Positions 1 to 6,944 are shown, counted from the stretch's first letter. The stretch is 64,000 bases of DNA from Phycisphaerales bacterium (GCA_029260295.1 JAJDDN010000008.1:868001-932000), one strand, 5' to 3'. Notes: generated by a model not told the origin, from the sequence alone. Made by a program: numbers and translations.

Positions 1-392
1 CCCGCCGCCTCAAGCAGCTCATGCCCCCCGCGACTCACCTCCGCCGGATCACGCCGTGCATACACAACCTCAGAAACCCCCGCCTCAATCAACGCCTCAC
101 TACAAGGCGGCTGCTTCCCAACATGACAACAAGGCTCCAGCGTGCAATACACAGTGGACCCAGCAACATCAAACCCATTCCCCCGAGCATTCGCCAACGC
201 CTCCCGCTCCGCATGCAACCCCCCAAACCGACAATGATGCCCAATCCCAAGAATCTGATCCTCCCCACCATCAACCCCATGCCGCACAATCACCGCCCCA
301 ACAAGCGGATTCGGCTCAACATCCCCCCGCCCCCGCAACCCAGCCCGAGCCGCCATATCCAAATACTTCTTTGTCATCCGCCGATCATCCAT
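1..392 (-). CDS. ribD: RibD, riboflavin biosynthesis deaminase/reductase, N-terminal part (runs off left edge)
   Basis: Reading the minus strand from an ATG at 392 gives about 130 residues of the zinc cytidine-deaminase-like domain of RibD, which deaminates the pyrimidine intermediate in riboflavin synthesis. Visible motifs are a start MDDRRMTKKYLDMAARAG that aligns with the MEEYYMKLALDLA start known from Bacillus RibD, the substrate motif NPLVGAVIV, the zinc/catalytic HAERE, and PCCHVGKQPPC carrying the two zinc cysteines. An alternative ATG lies at 377. The reductase domain and stop are outside the window. Coding strand is G-rich, matching the other minus gene left of 3 kb. Family call is secure; the exact start is less so. 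Confidence 0.9.
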   Translation of the reverse strand, partial: MDDRRMTKKYLDMAARAGLRGRGDVEPNPLVGAVIVRHGVDGGEDQILGIGHHCRFGGLHAEREALANARGNGFDVAGSTVYCTLEPCCHVGKQPPCSEALIEAGVSEVVYARRDPAEVSRGGHELLEAA

Positions 393-412
393 ACCCCAAT
401 CATACGACCACA

Positions 413-451
413 CGGGTGCCACTACTCGCCGCTTCGGCGCAGTAGTGTCTT
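413..451 (-). repeat. GAAGAC/GGCACCCGG hairpin element, stem class ACTACT
   Basis: On the + strand it reads CGGGTGCC, stem ACTACT, loop with CGCCGCTTCGGCGC, stem AGTAGT, then GTCTT. Same stem class as the copies at 6683 and 6844. It lies 20 bp upstream of the ribD start, so it sits in the 5' gap of that gene. Confidence 0.7.
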
Positions 452-453
452 TT

Positions 454-590
454 CTCCTCCCCCAGGCCTCTTGGGGGGCGGGGGAGGTGTCCGCAAAGCG
501 GACGGAGGGGGTCTTCACTTCGAGGGCTCTTACTCCTCCCCCGTCAGGACGGGGGAGGTGGCCGAGTCTTCGAGGTCGGAGGGGGTCTTT
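454..590. repeat. Two tandem copies of a second palindromic repeat family
   Basis: Units at 454-516 and 531-590 share the frame CTCCTCCCCC, hairpin, GGGGGAGGTG, second hairpin, CGGAGGGGGTCTT. The internal hairpin arms differ between the two units (GTCCGC..GCGGAC in the first; a CCGAGTCTTCGAGGTCGG arrangement in the second). Similar CTCCTCCCCC..GGAGGGGGT repeats are known from many bacterial genomes. Read on the minus strand both units begin with (G)AAGACCCCCTCCG, so they share the AAGACC edge of the main hairpin family here. With the hairpin at 413 this fills most of the gap 393-697; I see no gene in it. Confidence 0.65.
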
Positions 591-697
591 CTTCTCTGGA
601 TCCAGTGCCCCCTATAGGTCAAAGCAGCACACCCCGCTAATATCCCACAACCCAAAATCACTCAGTTCATCACACACCAAACGACCCAGGTCCTTCC

Positions 698-970
698 ATG
701 CCCAAAGATGCAATCAGAATCACGGTCCGAATCGTCGACCGCCCAGCCGCGGCCAAACCCGATCCCAACAAACCGTACCAACCCCCCAAAGCACAGGTCT
801 TCAAAGCCATCGCAGACTGCACACTCAACGGCAAATCACTCAGCAGAAACGCAACAAGCTCAACCGAAGCCCAAGCAAGGCTCGACGCATTCGACAAGCT
901 CGCAACCCTCGTCGCCAAACAAGGCGACGCCTTCCCCATCAAAGGCCCCGGCGTTGAAGACACCCAGTAA
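698..970 (+). CDS. Small hypothetical protein (90 aa)
   Basis: A 90-residue product beginning MPKDAIRITVRIVDRPAA and ending KGPGVEDTQ. It has a beta-strand-like start, a Pro/Lys-rich turn and a C-terminal helical part, with no signal peptide or membrane segment. I do not recognise a family. Its composition is that of a globular protein, whereas the overlapping antisense and +1 frames give implausible sequences, so this frame is preferred. Its coding strand is C-rich, as expected for a + gene left of the skew switch near 3-4 kb. It stands alone between repeat-filled gaps. No clear Shine-Dalgarno; AGG lies about 11 bp upstream. Confidence 0.55.
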   Translation: MPKDAIRITVRIVDRPAAAKPDPNKPYQPPKAQVFKAIADCTLNGKSLSRNATSSTEAQARLDAFDKLATLVAKQGDAFPIKGPGVEDTQ

Positions 971-1011
971 GGTCTACAAATTGAGCTAATACCCCGAGAA
1001 GCCGAATCTTC

Positions 1012-1058
1012 ATCTTCCTCCCTCTCCCCCGGGGAGAGGGCCGGGGTGAGGGCTCCCC
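1012..1058 (-). repeat. GCCCTCACCCCGGCCCTCTCCC-type palindromic repeat
   Basis: Contains CCCTCTCCCCCGGGGAGAGGG followed by CCGGGGTGAGGGCTC. In reverse complement it matches the copy at 22188-22232, including flanks (GGAGAAGTC before, GGAGGAAGA after). This type of repeat is widespread in bacterial genomes. Confidence 0.7.
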
Positions 1059-1103
1059 GACTTCTCCTCTTCTCTCCCCCCCTCTGACTTATCTTGAATT
1101 AAT

Positions 1104-1142
1104 CCGGTGCCCTCCTTCGACCGCTTCGGCGAAGGAGGTCTT
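1104..1142 (-). repeat. GAAGAC/GGCACCCGG hairpin element, stem class CCTCCTTCG
   Basis: Reads CCGGTGCC, arm CTCCTTCG, loop ACCGCTTCGG, arm CGAAGGAG, GTCTT on the + strand. Same stem class as copies at 6641, 6801 and 17681 but inverted. Confidence 0.7.
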
Positions 1143-1159
1143 GGTAGTCCAAGAACGAT

Positions 1160-1206
1160 CGGGTGCCCTTACTCGCCGTCTTTGGGGGGCGGCGCAGTGA
1201 GGTCTT
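1160..1206 (-). repeat. GAAGAC/GGCACCCGG hairpin element, partly decayed
   Basis: CGGGTGCC edge, arms CTTACT and AGTGAG, edge GTCTTC. The loop is longer and contains GGGGGGCGG. Confidence 0.6.
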
Positions 1207-1237
1207 CTCTTAAAACTACACAACCACCAAACCCCAT

Positions 1238-1283
1238 CGGGTGCCCTGCTTACGCCCGATGTCTTCATCGGGCGTAAGCAGAT
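1238..1283 (-). repeat. GAAGAC/GGCACCCGG hairpin element, 15-bp stem class
   Basis: CGGGTGCC edge followed by a perfect 15-bp inverted repeat (CTGCTTACGCCCGAT / ATCGGGCGTAAGCAG). Here GTCTTC forms the loop instead of the edge. A half-decayed relative lies at 6577. Confidence 0.7.
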
Positions 1284-1312
1284 CGAAAACCATCGACGAC
1301 CGAAGACCCATC

Positions 1313-1353
1313 GGGTGGCGTGGAGGTGTCGTCTTCGACTCCTCCACGATCTT
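1313..1353 (-). repeat. Hairpin element, stem class GTGGAGG
   Basis: GGGTGGC edge, arms GTGGAGG and CCTCCAC, loop TGTCGTCTTCGACT, then GATCTT. Edge is one or two bases away from the consensus. Confidence 0.6.
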
Positions 1354-1370
1354 GCCCACTCCCCCACACC

Positions 1371-1413
1371 AAAGACATGCAGGAACCGAAGACGGCACCT
1401 ACATGGCACCCGG
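1371..1413 (+). repeat. GAAGAC/GGCACCCGG hairpin element, stem class CATGCAGG
   Basis: AAAGAC edge, arm CATGCAGG, loop AACCGAAGACGGCA, arm CCTACATG (one mismatch), edge GGCACCCGG. The constant loop core CCGAAGACGG is present. It abuts the 3' end of the membrane protein gene at 1417. The gap 971-1416 is almost wholly made of repeats and holds no gene I can support. Confidence 0.65.
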
Positions 1414-1416
1414 ACT

Positions 1417-1842
1417 TCAACTTGTTTCTTTCAATCCTCTCATCATCCCTATCACCATTCCAGTCACAATGGGGCCAAACATCCAATACCACAGATTCAC
1501 GGACATTTCTAACTTAAACGATTCAGCCATTTGCTTTTCTGCGATGACATACAACAGGAACGGCAACAATGAAATTGCCTCCACCCATAACACAAACTGA
1601 AATGTGGAACTCCCCGCCGGACTCATTTTGGCATACTTCGGGTTGTCCAGATCAAGTGGCCCAATGGCACAAAAACATCTTATCAGTGTGACAAACAGAA
1701 TAAAGATCGCAACTCCTGGTACAACATGCCAACTCCAATCCATGTAATAGCCAAGAAGAATAGTTGACAGAATCGCATCTATCAGGATCAACAGAGCCCA
1801 ACAGAAGAACTTGTCAATATCACCGTGTATGGATAAATTCAT
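1417..1842 (-). CDS. Small integral membrane protein of unknown function
   Basis: About 141 residues with hydrophobic segments near the N-terminus (CWALLILIDAILSTILLGYY), then VVPGVAIFILFVTLI, then FVLWVEAISLLPFLLYVIA, and a last one, WYWMFGPIVTGMVIGMM, so probably four membrane helices. I do not recognise a family. AGAGG lies five bases upstream of the ATG at 1842; an upstream GTG at 1848 sits too close to it to be the better start. The gene is more A+T-rich than its neighbours, which might reflect recent acquisition. Confidence 0.6.
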   Translation of the reverse strand: MNLSIHGDIDKFFCWALLILIDAILSTILLGYYMDWSWHVVPGVAIFILFVTLIRCFCAIGPLDLDNPKYAKMSPAGSSTFQFVLWVEAISLLPFLLYVIAEKQMAESFKLEMSVNLWYWMFGPIVTGMVIGMMRGLKETS

Positions 1843-1911
1843 CATCACCTCTAACCTATAGATTCTTCTAAAACCGTTGCAGTAGGCAAATACTGATTAA
1901 ATACTTGTAAC

Positions 1912-2901
1912 TTACGCAATCCGAACCAACCCCTCCCGATCCCCATCCCCCAACACATCTTCCGCATCCACCAACCACCTTCTCGCATCCTGCACATACC
2001 CCGCCGTAGGCTTCAGCCCCGTCATCCTCCCCCCCCAATACCGATTAAACCGCCCCATCATCAACTCCCGCACATACTTCGCCGCCATCGACGCCAGCGA
2101 CACCGGGAAGTACCCATCGTCCGCCTTGGACACCAGTAAAACTCCCAGCGCATTCCCGTGCGCATACCGACTCGCCCGATCCGACTCCTCAAGAACTTGT
2201 AGATCATCCCACACCCGCGACAGCAAGTTCATGTAATGCGTCCGCCCACTCTGCCGATCAATCACGATCCGTGTGTGATCCACGCCCGAAATCCCCTTGA
2301 TCTCCCGCAGATGTTCAAACAACAACTGAGCCGTAGTCGCCGCCTTGGTGCCATGCGTTCGAACAGTCTCATTAAACTCCCCCACCCCCATCGTGTGCAC
2401 CTTCAAATCCACCAGCCCAACCCCCCCCCCAACCACCTTCTCCATCGCCGACCGCAAACCATTGGAATCAATCCGCAACAAATCCCGATCCGAACCCACC
2501 GGCAGTTCAATAGGTTCACCCCCAAACCAAGCCCGATCCTCAACCCCCGCCCCAAGCATTTCGAACAACTCCAGATCCGTCTTCGGAATCTCCCCCACCG
2601 TCCCCAGCATCGCAAGCACGCCCCGCTCTAAATGCACCAACGGATGATGCCGCACCGACGAGCTCGGCAGCTTCAACTTCTTCGAATCCGCCACCACAAT
2701 CCGCCCCTTGGCCTCCTTCCGGGCCTTAGCCGTCACCGACGACAACACCTCCCACAAATCAGGCACCCTCCGCGGCTCACCATCCTCCCCAACCGGCGAC
2801 CACCCCTCCACCGAAAACGCCGCCCGCCCAACACACAACGGCCCCAACATCGGCCCGTACCCCGCCTCGTCCAATCCTGCATACAACAAGCTCATACCCA
2901 T
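1912..2901 (-). CDS. Divergent ribonuclease HII-like protein
   Basis: About 329 residues, longer than the usual 200-250 of RNase HII. The N-terminus has GLDEAGYGPMLGPL, equivalent to the DEAGRGP motif with the two catalytic acidic residues (D11, E12). Further on are VVADSKKL, VIDRQSGR (a likely further catalytic Asp) and SLASMAAKYVREL near the C-terminus, matching the family order. The Arg of the GRG substrate-sensing motif is replaced by Tyr. The open frame continues upstream through the tRNA gene, so the start is placed at the ATG at 2901 (or 2895). RNase HII removes ribonucleotides from DNA; whether this variant keeps that specificity is open. Confidence 0.75.
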   Translation of the reverse strand: MGMSLLYAGLDEAGYGPMLGPLCVGRAAFSVEGWSPVGEDGEPRRVPDLWEVLSSVTAKARKEAKGRIVVADSKKLKLPSSSVRHHPLVHLERGVLAMLGTVGEIPKTDLELFEMLGAGVEDRAWFGGEPIELPVGSDRDLLRIDSNGLRSAMEKVVGGGVGLVDLKVHTMGVGEFNETVRTHGTKAATTAQLLFEHLREIKGISGVDHTRIVIDRQSGRTHYMNLLSRVWDDLQVLEESDRASRYAHGNALGVLLVSKADDGYFPVSLASMAAKYVRELMMGRFNRYWGGRMTGLKPTAGYVQDARRWLVDAEDVLGDGDREGLVRIA

Positions 2902-2919
2902 ATTGTACGCACACAATAC

Positions 2920-2949
2920 AAAAACCGGCTCACCTAAACGGTGAGCCGG
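2920..2949 (-). terminator. Rho-independent terminator of tRNA-Leu
   Basis: On the minus strand a 10-bp GC-rich stem (CCGGCTCACC / GGTGAGCCGG) with a 5-base loop is followed by TTTTTG. It lies 24 bp after the tRNA 3' end and just before the RNase HII-like gene. Confidence 0.8.
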
Positions 2950-2972
2950 GAACCTTGGGGGTTTGGGGGGAA

Positions 2973-3058
2973 TGCGGATGAGAGGACTCGAACCTCCACG
3001 GGATTTTACTCCCACTTGGACCTGAACCAAGCGCGTCTACCAATTCCGCCACATCCGC
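2973..3058 (-). tRNA. tRNA-Leu (anticodon CAG)
   Basis: Minus strand begins GCGGATGTGGCGGAATTGGT and folds with a 7-bp acceptor stem (GCGGATG/CATCCGC), D-arm, anticodon stem CTTGG/CCAAG around loop TTCAGGT, a long variable arm (class II, fitting Leu) and T-arm GGTTCGAGTCC. Discriminator A; CCA is not encoded. Confidence 0.95.
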
Positions 3059-3149
3059 AATGGTTGTGTAGGTGGGTCGAGGATCATTGGCCCCTCAACA
3101 CCATTTGGCAAGACAATCAGCCTCATGAACGCCGGTTCGGGCCAATCAG

Positions 3150-4304
3150 TTACGCCTTGGCGGCCTCGAACTCCGGCTGCTTCTTGGACTTCTTGCCCTT
3201 GACCACAACCTCGGCAACTTCTTCGATCTCGCCGGCCACCTCGGCCTCCTCGGCGCCTTCCACCTTATTGCGGTCAGGGAGCCGAGCGTCAAGGACGCCC
3301 TCACGGATCTCAGCGAACAATTCCGGGTTCTCACGGAGATAATCCTTCGCCTTCTCGCGGCCTTGGCCCAGGCGGATATCGCCGTAGGAGTACCACGCGC
3401 CGGACTTATCAATCACATCATCCTCGACGGCCATATCAATCAGATCACCCGTAATCGAGATGCCCTCATTGAACATGATGTCGAACTCCGACTGACGGAA
3501 CGGCGGGGCGACCTTATTCTTGACCACACGAACCCGCACATGGTTACCCACGGCCTCGTCGCCGACCTTGATGGTCCCGGTACGACGGATATCGAGCCGG
3601 ACCGATGAGTAGAACTTGAGGGCGCGGCCGCCGGGGGTGGTTTCTGGGGAACCGAACATCACGCCGATCTTCTCGCGGATCTGGTTGATAAAGATGACGG
3701 TACAGTTGGAGCGGGCGATCACGCCGGTGAGTTTCCGCATCGCTTGGGACATCAATCTCGCTTGGAGACCGACGACGGCATCGCCCATCTCGCCCTCGAT
3801 TTCAGCACGGGGGATGAGGGCCGCGACCGAGTCGATCACGACCACATCGACGGCGTTGGAACGGACCAGCAACTCGCAGATTTCCAGCGCCTGCTCGCCC
3901 ATGTCGGGTTGAGACACGAGGAGGTCGTCAATATCGACCCCGATCTTGCGGGCCCATGATGGGTCGAGGGCGTGCTCGGCGTCGATGAAGGCGGCGACGC
4001 CGCCTTCTTTTTGGGCGTGTGCGAGGACGGTGAGTGCGAGGGTGGTTTTGCCTGAGGATTCAGGGCCGAAGATTTCGACGATGCGGCCGCGGGGGATGCC
4101 CTTGCCGCCGAGTGCGAGGTCGAGCGAGAGTGCGCCGGTGGAGATGCCTGGGATGCTGTTGTAGGCATCTTCGTCGAGGCGCATGATTGAGCCTTTGCCG
4201 AAGGCTTTGTCGATCTGGGCGAGTGCGCGGTCGAGGGCTTGTTTTTTTTGTGTTTCGCCGGCGGGGATTGCGTTGAACTCGAGTGGTTTTTTAACTTTGG
4301 CCAT
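3150..4304 (-). CDS. recA: Recombinase RecA
   Basis: 384 residues, close to typical bacterial RecA with a longer C-terminal tail. The ATP-binding Walker A GPESSGKT is at residues 80-87, Walker B VVVID at about 154-158, followed by the conserved loops ([34 protein letters not shown]). RecA forms filaments on single-stranded DNA for homologous recombination and triggers SOS cleavage of LexA. The tail is rich in Glu and Lys. No LexA-type operator is evident upstream; instead a parS palindrome lies 55 bp before the start. The + strand composition changes from C-rich to G-rich inside this gene. Confidence 0.98.
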   Translation of the reverse strand: MAKVKKPLEFNAIPAGETQKKQALDRALAQIDKAFGKGSIMRLDEDAYNSIPGISTGALSLDLALGGKGIPRGRIVEIFGPESSGKTTLALTVLAHAQKEGGVAAFIDAEHALDPSWARKIGVDIDDLLVSQPDMGEQALEICELLVRSNAVDVVVIDSVAALIPRAEIEGEMGDAVVGLQARLMSQAMRKLTGVIARSNCTVIFINQIREKIGVMFGSPETTPGGRALKFYSSVRLDIRRTGTIKVGDEAVGNHVRVRVVKNKVAPPFRQSEFDIMFNEGISITGDLIDMAVEDDVIDKSGAWYSYGDIRLGQGREKAKDYLRENPELFAEIREGVLDARLPDRNKVEGAEEAEVAGEIEEVAEVVVKGKKSKKQPEFEAAKA

Positions 4305-4845
4305 TGGATTTTGCCTTTCAGGCTTACCACACGGGGCCTCGGGCTTTTTGGATCGAATTGTTCCACGTGGAACATCATGACCGTTTTTGTGCGCACGGAT
4401 CTGGTGGTAGCCAGAGGTTTGTGCGGGCGGCCTGATTCGACCCTCAGCCTTGTGGGCGTGCGGGGATCAGCACGGGGCGGGGTGGTTGGTGTCCTTACCG
4501 ACCTAGACGAGGTGTCTATTTCCCGACCGGGGGCGGTGCTGTTCGCGGGCCCGGCAGGGCGACTGTACCATATCCCGAACAGGTTGTCAATGTACGGAGG
4601 GGGTTTGGGGGTGATAATGTTTGAAATTGTTGGTTGGGTGGGGGGAAAGTTGTTGGGGATGTCTGAAATCCGACGCGTCGAGGACGGCGTGTCGGGGCAC
4701 CCTGCACTCAGTTATTTCCTCACGCAAGCGGCGGCACAAAGATCGTGTGTAGGCCGAGTTCACCATTGTAATTGCACCAGATATTGGTACACTATTTATT
4801 CAAAACAACTGCCAGAGATCGCGGACTCCAAGAGGGCTTTCGTAC
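4305..4845. other. 541-bp gap with parS site; possible origin-proximal region
   Basis: No convincing gene: the + strand open frame through it is Gly/Val/Arg-rich and looks like noise. It holds the parS palindrome at 4359. Its right end (4765-4815) is relatively A+T-rich and has one near match to a DnaA box (TTATTCAAA, one mismatch to TTATNCACA). No DnaA-box cluster is visible, so calling it the origin would go too far. Confidence 0.4.
4359..4374. promoter_or_regulatory. parS-type centromere site (ParB binding)
   Basis: TGTTCCACGTGGAACA is a perfect 16-bp palindrome equal to a well-known form of the bacterial chromosomal parS consensus. ParB/Spo0J spreads from such sites, which cluster near replication origins, for chromosome segregation. 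It lies in a non-coding gap next to a compositional strand switch. A local operator for recA would be the alternative reading, but the match to parS is exact. Confidence 0.75.
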
Positions 4846-5475
4846 ATGACTGCACCTAAAAAAAAGTCAAAGACAGAATCCATTGAACCAAACGAGCAAA
4901 GATCGGTTGGGCTTGACTATCCCAATATCCGCGTTGCACTCGATAATCCGATACGCTGGGAAATATTTGATACTCTGACCTCAATTCATGAGGGATCAAT
5001 ATCTGACATCGCCCAACTGACGGCCCGTGCAAGGACTTCGATTTATCACCATGTCAACAAGCTTCTCGATGCTGAGCTGATCTACAAATCTGGCAAGCGG
5101 CTTGTTGGGAAGCGAAACGAGCAGCTCTATCGCCCGAAGTTTACTTCTGTATATACACATTTCGATAAGGATGACATTGAGAATATCGAGTTTCATGTCG
5201 CGTTTGCCAAGACGATTATCAGATCACTGGGCAGGAAGTATGAAGAGGCAGCCCATTCGCCTGAGGCGATCGCGACTTCGCCAAGCCGAAACTTTCATTG
5301 TGGCATACACAATGGTTGGTTCGACAAGAAGGAACTGGCCAAGCTTAATGTCATGATCAGCGATATCTGGCGTTTCTGCAACTCGTCATCCCCCGGCCCA
5401 GACAAGCAGCTTGTTCATGTCGGGATCGTTGAGGCCTTTAGGACGCTGGCGAATACAGAGGCAGATGACATTTAG
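4846..5475 (+). CDS. ArsR-like winged-helix transcriptional regulator
   Basis: 209 residues. After a basic N-terminal tail, residues around 30-100 form a winged-helix domain: ALDNPIRWEIFDTLTS, then SISDIAQLTARARTSIYHHV as the helix-turn-helix, then LLDAELIYKSGKR as the wing, the pattern of ArsR/HTH_20 regulators ('changes in fate' of the gene when a ligand or metal binds are known for the family). The C-terminal 100 residues are unrecognised and could be an effector or dimer domain. GAGGG lies 8-12 bases before the ATG. It is monocistronic, followed by a strong bidirectional terminator, so its target cannot be read from neighbours. Confidence 0.75.
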   Translation: MTAPKKKSKTESIEPNEQRSVGLDYPNIRVALDNPIRWEIFDTLTSIHEGSISDIAQLTARARTSIYHHVNKLLDAELIYKSGKRLVGKRNEQLYRPKFTSVYTHFDKDDIENIEFHVAFAKTIIRSLGRKYEEAAHSPEAIATSPSRNFHCGIHNGWFDKKELAKLNVMISDIWRFCNSSSPGPDKQLVHVGIVEAFRTLANTEADDI

Positions 5476-5539
5476 TGTTGTATTTTCGTGAGGCGGAGGC
5501 ACTAAGTGGGTGGGGTAGTTTTCAAATGCCAAAAACAAG

Positions 5540-5569
5540 AAAAGCCCCGACGGTTTGGCCGGGGCTTTT
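5540..5569. terminator. Bidirectional rho-independent terminator
   Basis: Inverted repeat AAAAGCCCCG ... CGGGGCTTTT between the convergent regulator gene and PEP-CTERM gene; A- and T-runs on both sides serve both strands. Confidence 0.85.
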
Positions 5570-5586
5570 GAGTTGGATAAAGATAT

Positions 5587-6330
5587 TTAGCTACGGCGAC
5601 GACGAGTCGCTGCGAGCCCTGCGAGCGAAAGAAGGGCTGCGGCTCCTGGAGTAGGAACCGTTGCGACGACATTGAAGTTGTCGAAGACGGCGTCTGGACC
5701 GAACTCATTTACGGTCAGGAAGCTCCAACTGATGCTTTGGACATCTGAGAAATCGAGTGTGCCTGTGAAGCTGTCGAAATCAAAGAGGTATGTAGTTGGT
5801 GTAAAATCAAGGTTATCTAAGAGTACATCCACGGACATGCTCCCTGCACCGGTGCCTGTGACGACCTCGATTGTCATCGGTGCTGATGGAATATCGGTGA
5901 AGAACACATCCATCGAGAATGCGTTGCCGCCACCGGCGGTGAGATCAAAGGCTGATGTTCCTTGGCCCGGGGTGTAATCGAGCCCAAACTCGAGGTTGTA
6001 GTCGAAGCCACCGAAGTTGAGCGTTCCTGCAAGAGGGCCATTGGCGGGATCATCTGGCACCATAGATAGATTATTGGCAACGCCTGCGAACTGGAAATCA
6101 AACCCGCTGATCCATGTATGGCGATCACCAATCGCTCCGCCTGGTGCGAGATCGGTGATCTCATCGAAAGTTGTGATGCCATCGACGGTGACGGCGTTCC
6201 ACTCCACGCCACCCAATGCAGATGAAAAATCATCGATAACCAGTGTTGTTTGGGCTTGTGCTGCTGAGGTGGCGATCAGTGTTGCGGCTACGCCTGCAAT
6301 ACATAGATGCGTCATACTTTGAACCTTCAT
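5587..6330 (-). CDS. Exported PEP-CTERM-type protein of unknown function
   Basis: 247 residues. An N-terminal signal peptide (positively charged start, hydrophobic core, cleavage near SAAQAQ at about residue 26) precedes a beta-rich domain with many Asp/Gly/Thr, resembling a secreted jelly-roll-like fold. The C-terminus VPTPGAAALLSLAGLAAT then RRRRS has the PEP-CTERM layout (Pro-containing motif, hydrophobic helix, Arg cluster) recognised by exosortase systems and common in planctomycetes. The protein is probably exported and retained at the surface until processed. Monocistronic. The function of the body is not known. Confidence 0.8.
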   Translation of the reverse strand: MKVQSMTHLCIAGVAATLIATSAAQAQTTLVIDDFSSALGGVEWNAVTVDGITTFDEITDLAPGGAIGDRHTWISGFDFQFAGVANNLSMVPDDPANGPLAGTLNFGGFDYNLEFGLDYTPGQGTSAFDLTAGGGNAFSMDVFFTDIPSAPMTIEVVTGTGAGSMSVDVLLDNLDFTPTTYLFDFDSFTGTLDFSDVQSISWSFLTVNEFGPDAVFDNFNVVATVPTPGAAALLSLAGLAATRRRRS

Positions 6331-6576
6331 ACTTTCTCTCCAGTAGTGTTTTTTGTGTGCATTTCTCTCTTGAGCCGGAACTGTCCGGTCTCTGATTCAA
6401 TAATTTACTTAATATTGAATCACAATTCAAGGGCAAAATAGCAAAACTTTTATTATTGCTCTGCAGGAACCCGCGGGGTAAAACGGTGCTGAAAGTCAAT
6501 CATCCTGAGATGAGCCGGGGGCCATGCTTAAGCAGGACTTTTGATGGCCGATGGCTCCGGATCCTTCTTAAAACCG

Positions 6577-6608
6577 ATGAAGACATCGGGCGTAAGCAGG
6601 GCGCCCAC
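6577..6608 (+). repeat. Half-decayed hairpin element, 15-bp stem class
   Basis: CCGATGAAGACATCGGGCG then TAAGCAGGGCGCCC matches the reverse complement of the right two thirds of the element at 1238, but the left arm is no longer complementary. Confidence 0.55.
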
Positions 6609-6640
6609 ATTATTCGCACAGGTTGTTTTTTTGTATTTCG

Positions 6641-6725
6641 AAGAACCTCCTTCGCCGAAGACGGTCGAAGGAGGGCACCGAAGAAAGACACTACTGCGCC
6701 TAAGAATGCGAGTAGTGGCACCCGG
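6641..6725 (+). repeat. Two adjacent hairpin elements, first copy of a duplicated block
   Basis: 6641-6680: AAGA-ACCTCCTTC, loop GCCGAAGACGGTC, GAAGGAGG, GCACCG. 6683-6725: GAAAGAC, arm CACTACT, loop GCGCCTAAGAATGCG, arm AGTAGTG, GCACCCGG. The pair recurs at 6801-6885 with only a few base differences. Confidence 0.8.
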
Positions 6726-6738
6726 CCTTGTGAACTAC

Positions 6739-6781
6739 GAAGACCCGAAGGAGGATAAGAATCCTCGTTCGGGGCACCCGG
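6739..6781 (+). repeat. Hairpin element, stem class CCCGAAGGAGGAT
   Basis: GAAGAC edge, arms CCCGAAGGAGGAT and ATCCTCGTTCGGG (imperfect), short loop AAGA, edge GGCACCCGG. Its stem sequence is not shared with any other copy here. Confidence 0.7.
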
Positions 6782-6800
6782 CACCCAGTTCGTTGATTTC

Positions 6801-6885
6801 GAAGACCTCCTTCGCCGAAGATGGTCGAAGGAGGGCACCGGAGAAAGACACTACTGCGCCTAAGAAGGCGAGTAGTGGCACCCGG
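6801..6885 (+). repeat. Two adjacent hairpin elements, second copy of the duplicated block
   Basis: GAAGACCTCCTTC, loop GCCGAAGATGGTC, GAAGGAGG, GCACCGG followed by AAAGAC, CACTACT, GCGCCTAAGAAGGCG, AGTAGTG, GCACCCGG. It differs from 6641-6725 mainly by C/T in the first loop and T/G in the second. Confidence 0.8.
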
Positions 6886-6944
6886 CAGCAAATACCAAAA
6901 ATGCAGCCAATGTCTTTAATTTCCAACTCATAACTAACCTTTTC

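Larger units (their letters stand above)
6331..6944. other. 613-bp intergenic region filled with hairpin repeats
   Basis: No supportable gene. From 6577 to 6885 it carries six hairpin elements, including a duplicated two-hairpin block. The left part (6331-6500) is A+T-rich and holds the promoter side of the PEP-CTERM gene; 6505-6560 looks like a degraded element (CCATGCTTAAGCAGGACTT). Confidence 0.7.

Noticed and set aside
670..963. Antisense open frame opposite the small gene at 698-970
   Set aside because: The sense frame gives a more plausible globular protein; the antisense frame is a typical shadow.
413..1413. CRISPR array
   Set aside because: Repeats are palindromic, of different lengths, in both orientations and without regular spacers; no cas genes are in the window.
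2902..3030. N-terminal extension of the RNase HII-like protein
   Set aside because: The frame runs through the tRNA-Leu gene and its terminator, so it cannot be the real start.
4359..4374. LexA/SOS operator of recA
   Set aside because: The palindrome is GTTC-N6-GAAC and matches parS exactly; neither CTGT-N8-ACAG nor GAAC-N4-GTTC is present.
4382..4859. Long + strand open frame between recA and the ArsR-like gene
   Set aside because: Low-complexity Gly/Val/Arg-rich translation, no ribosome site, covers the gap only because G+C-rich DNA has few stops.
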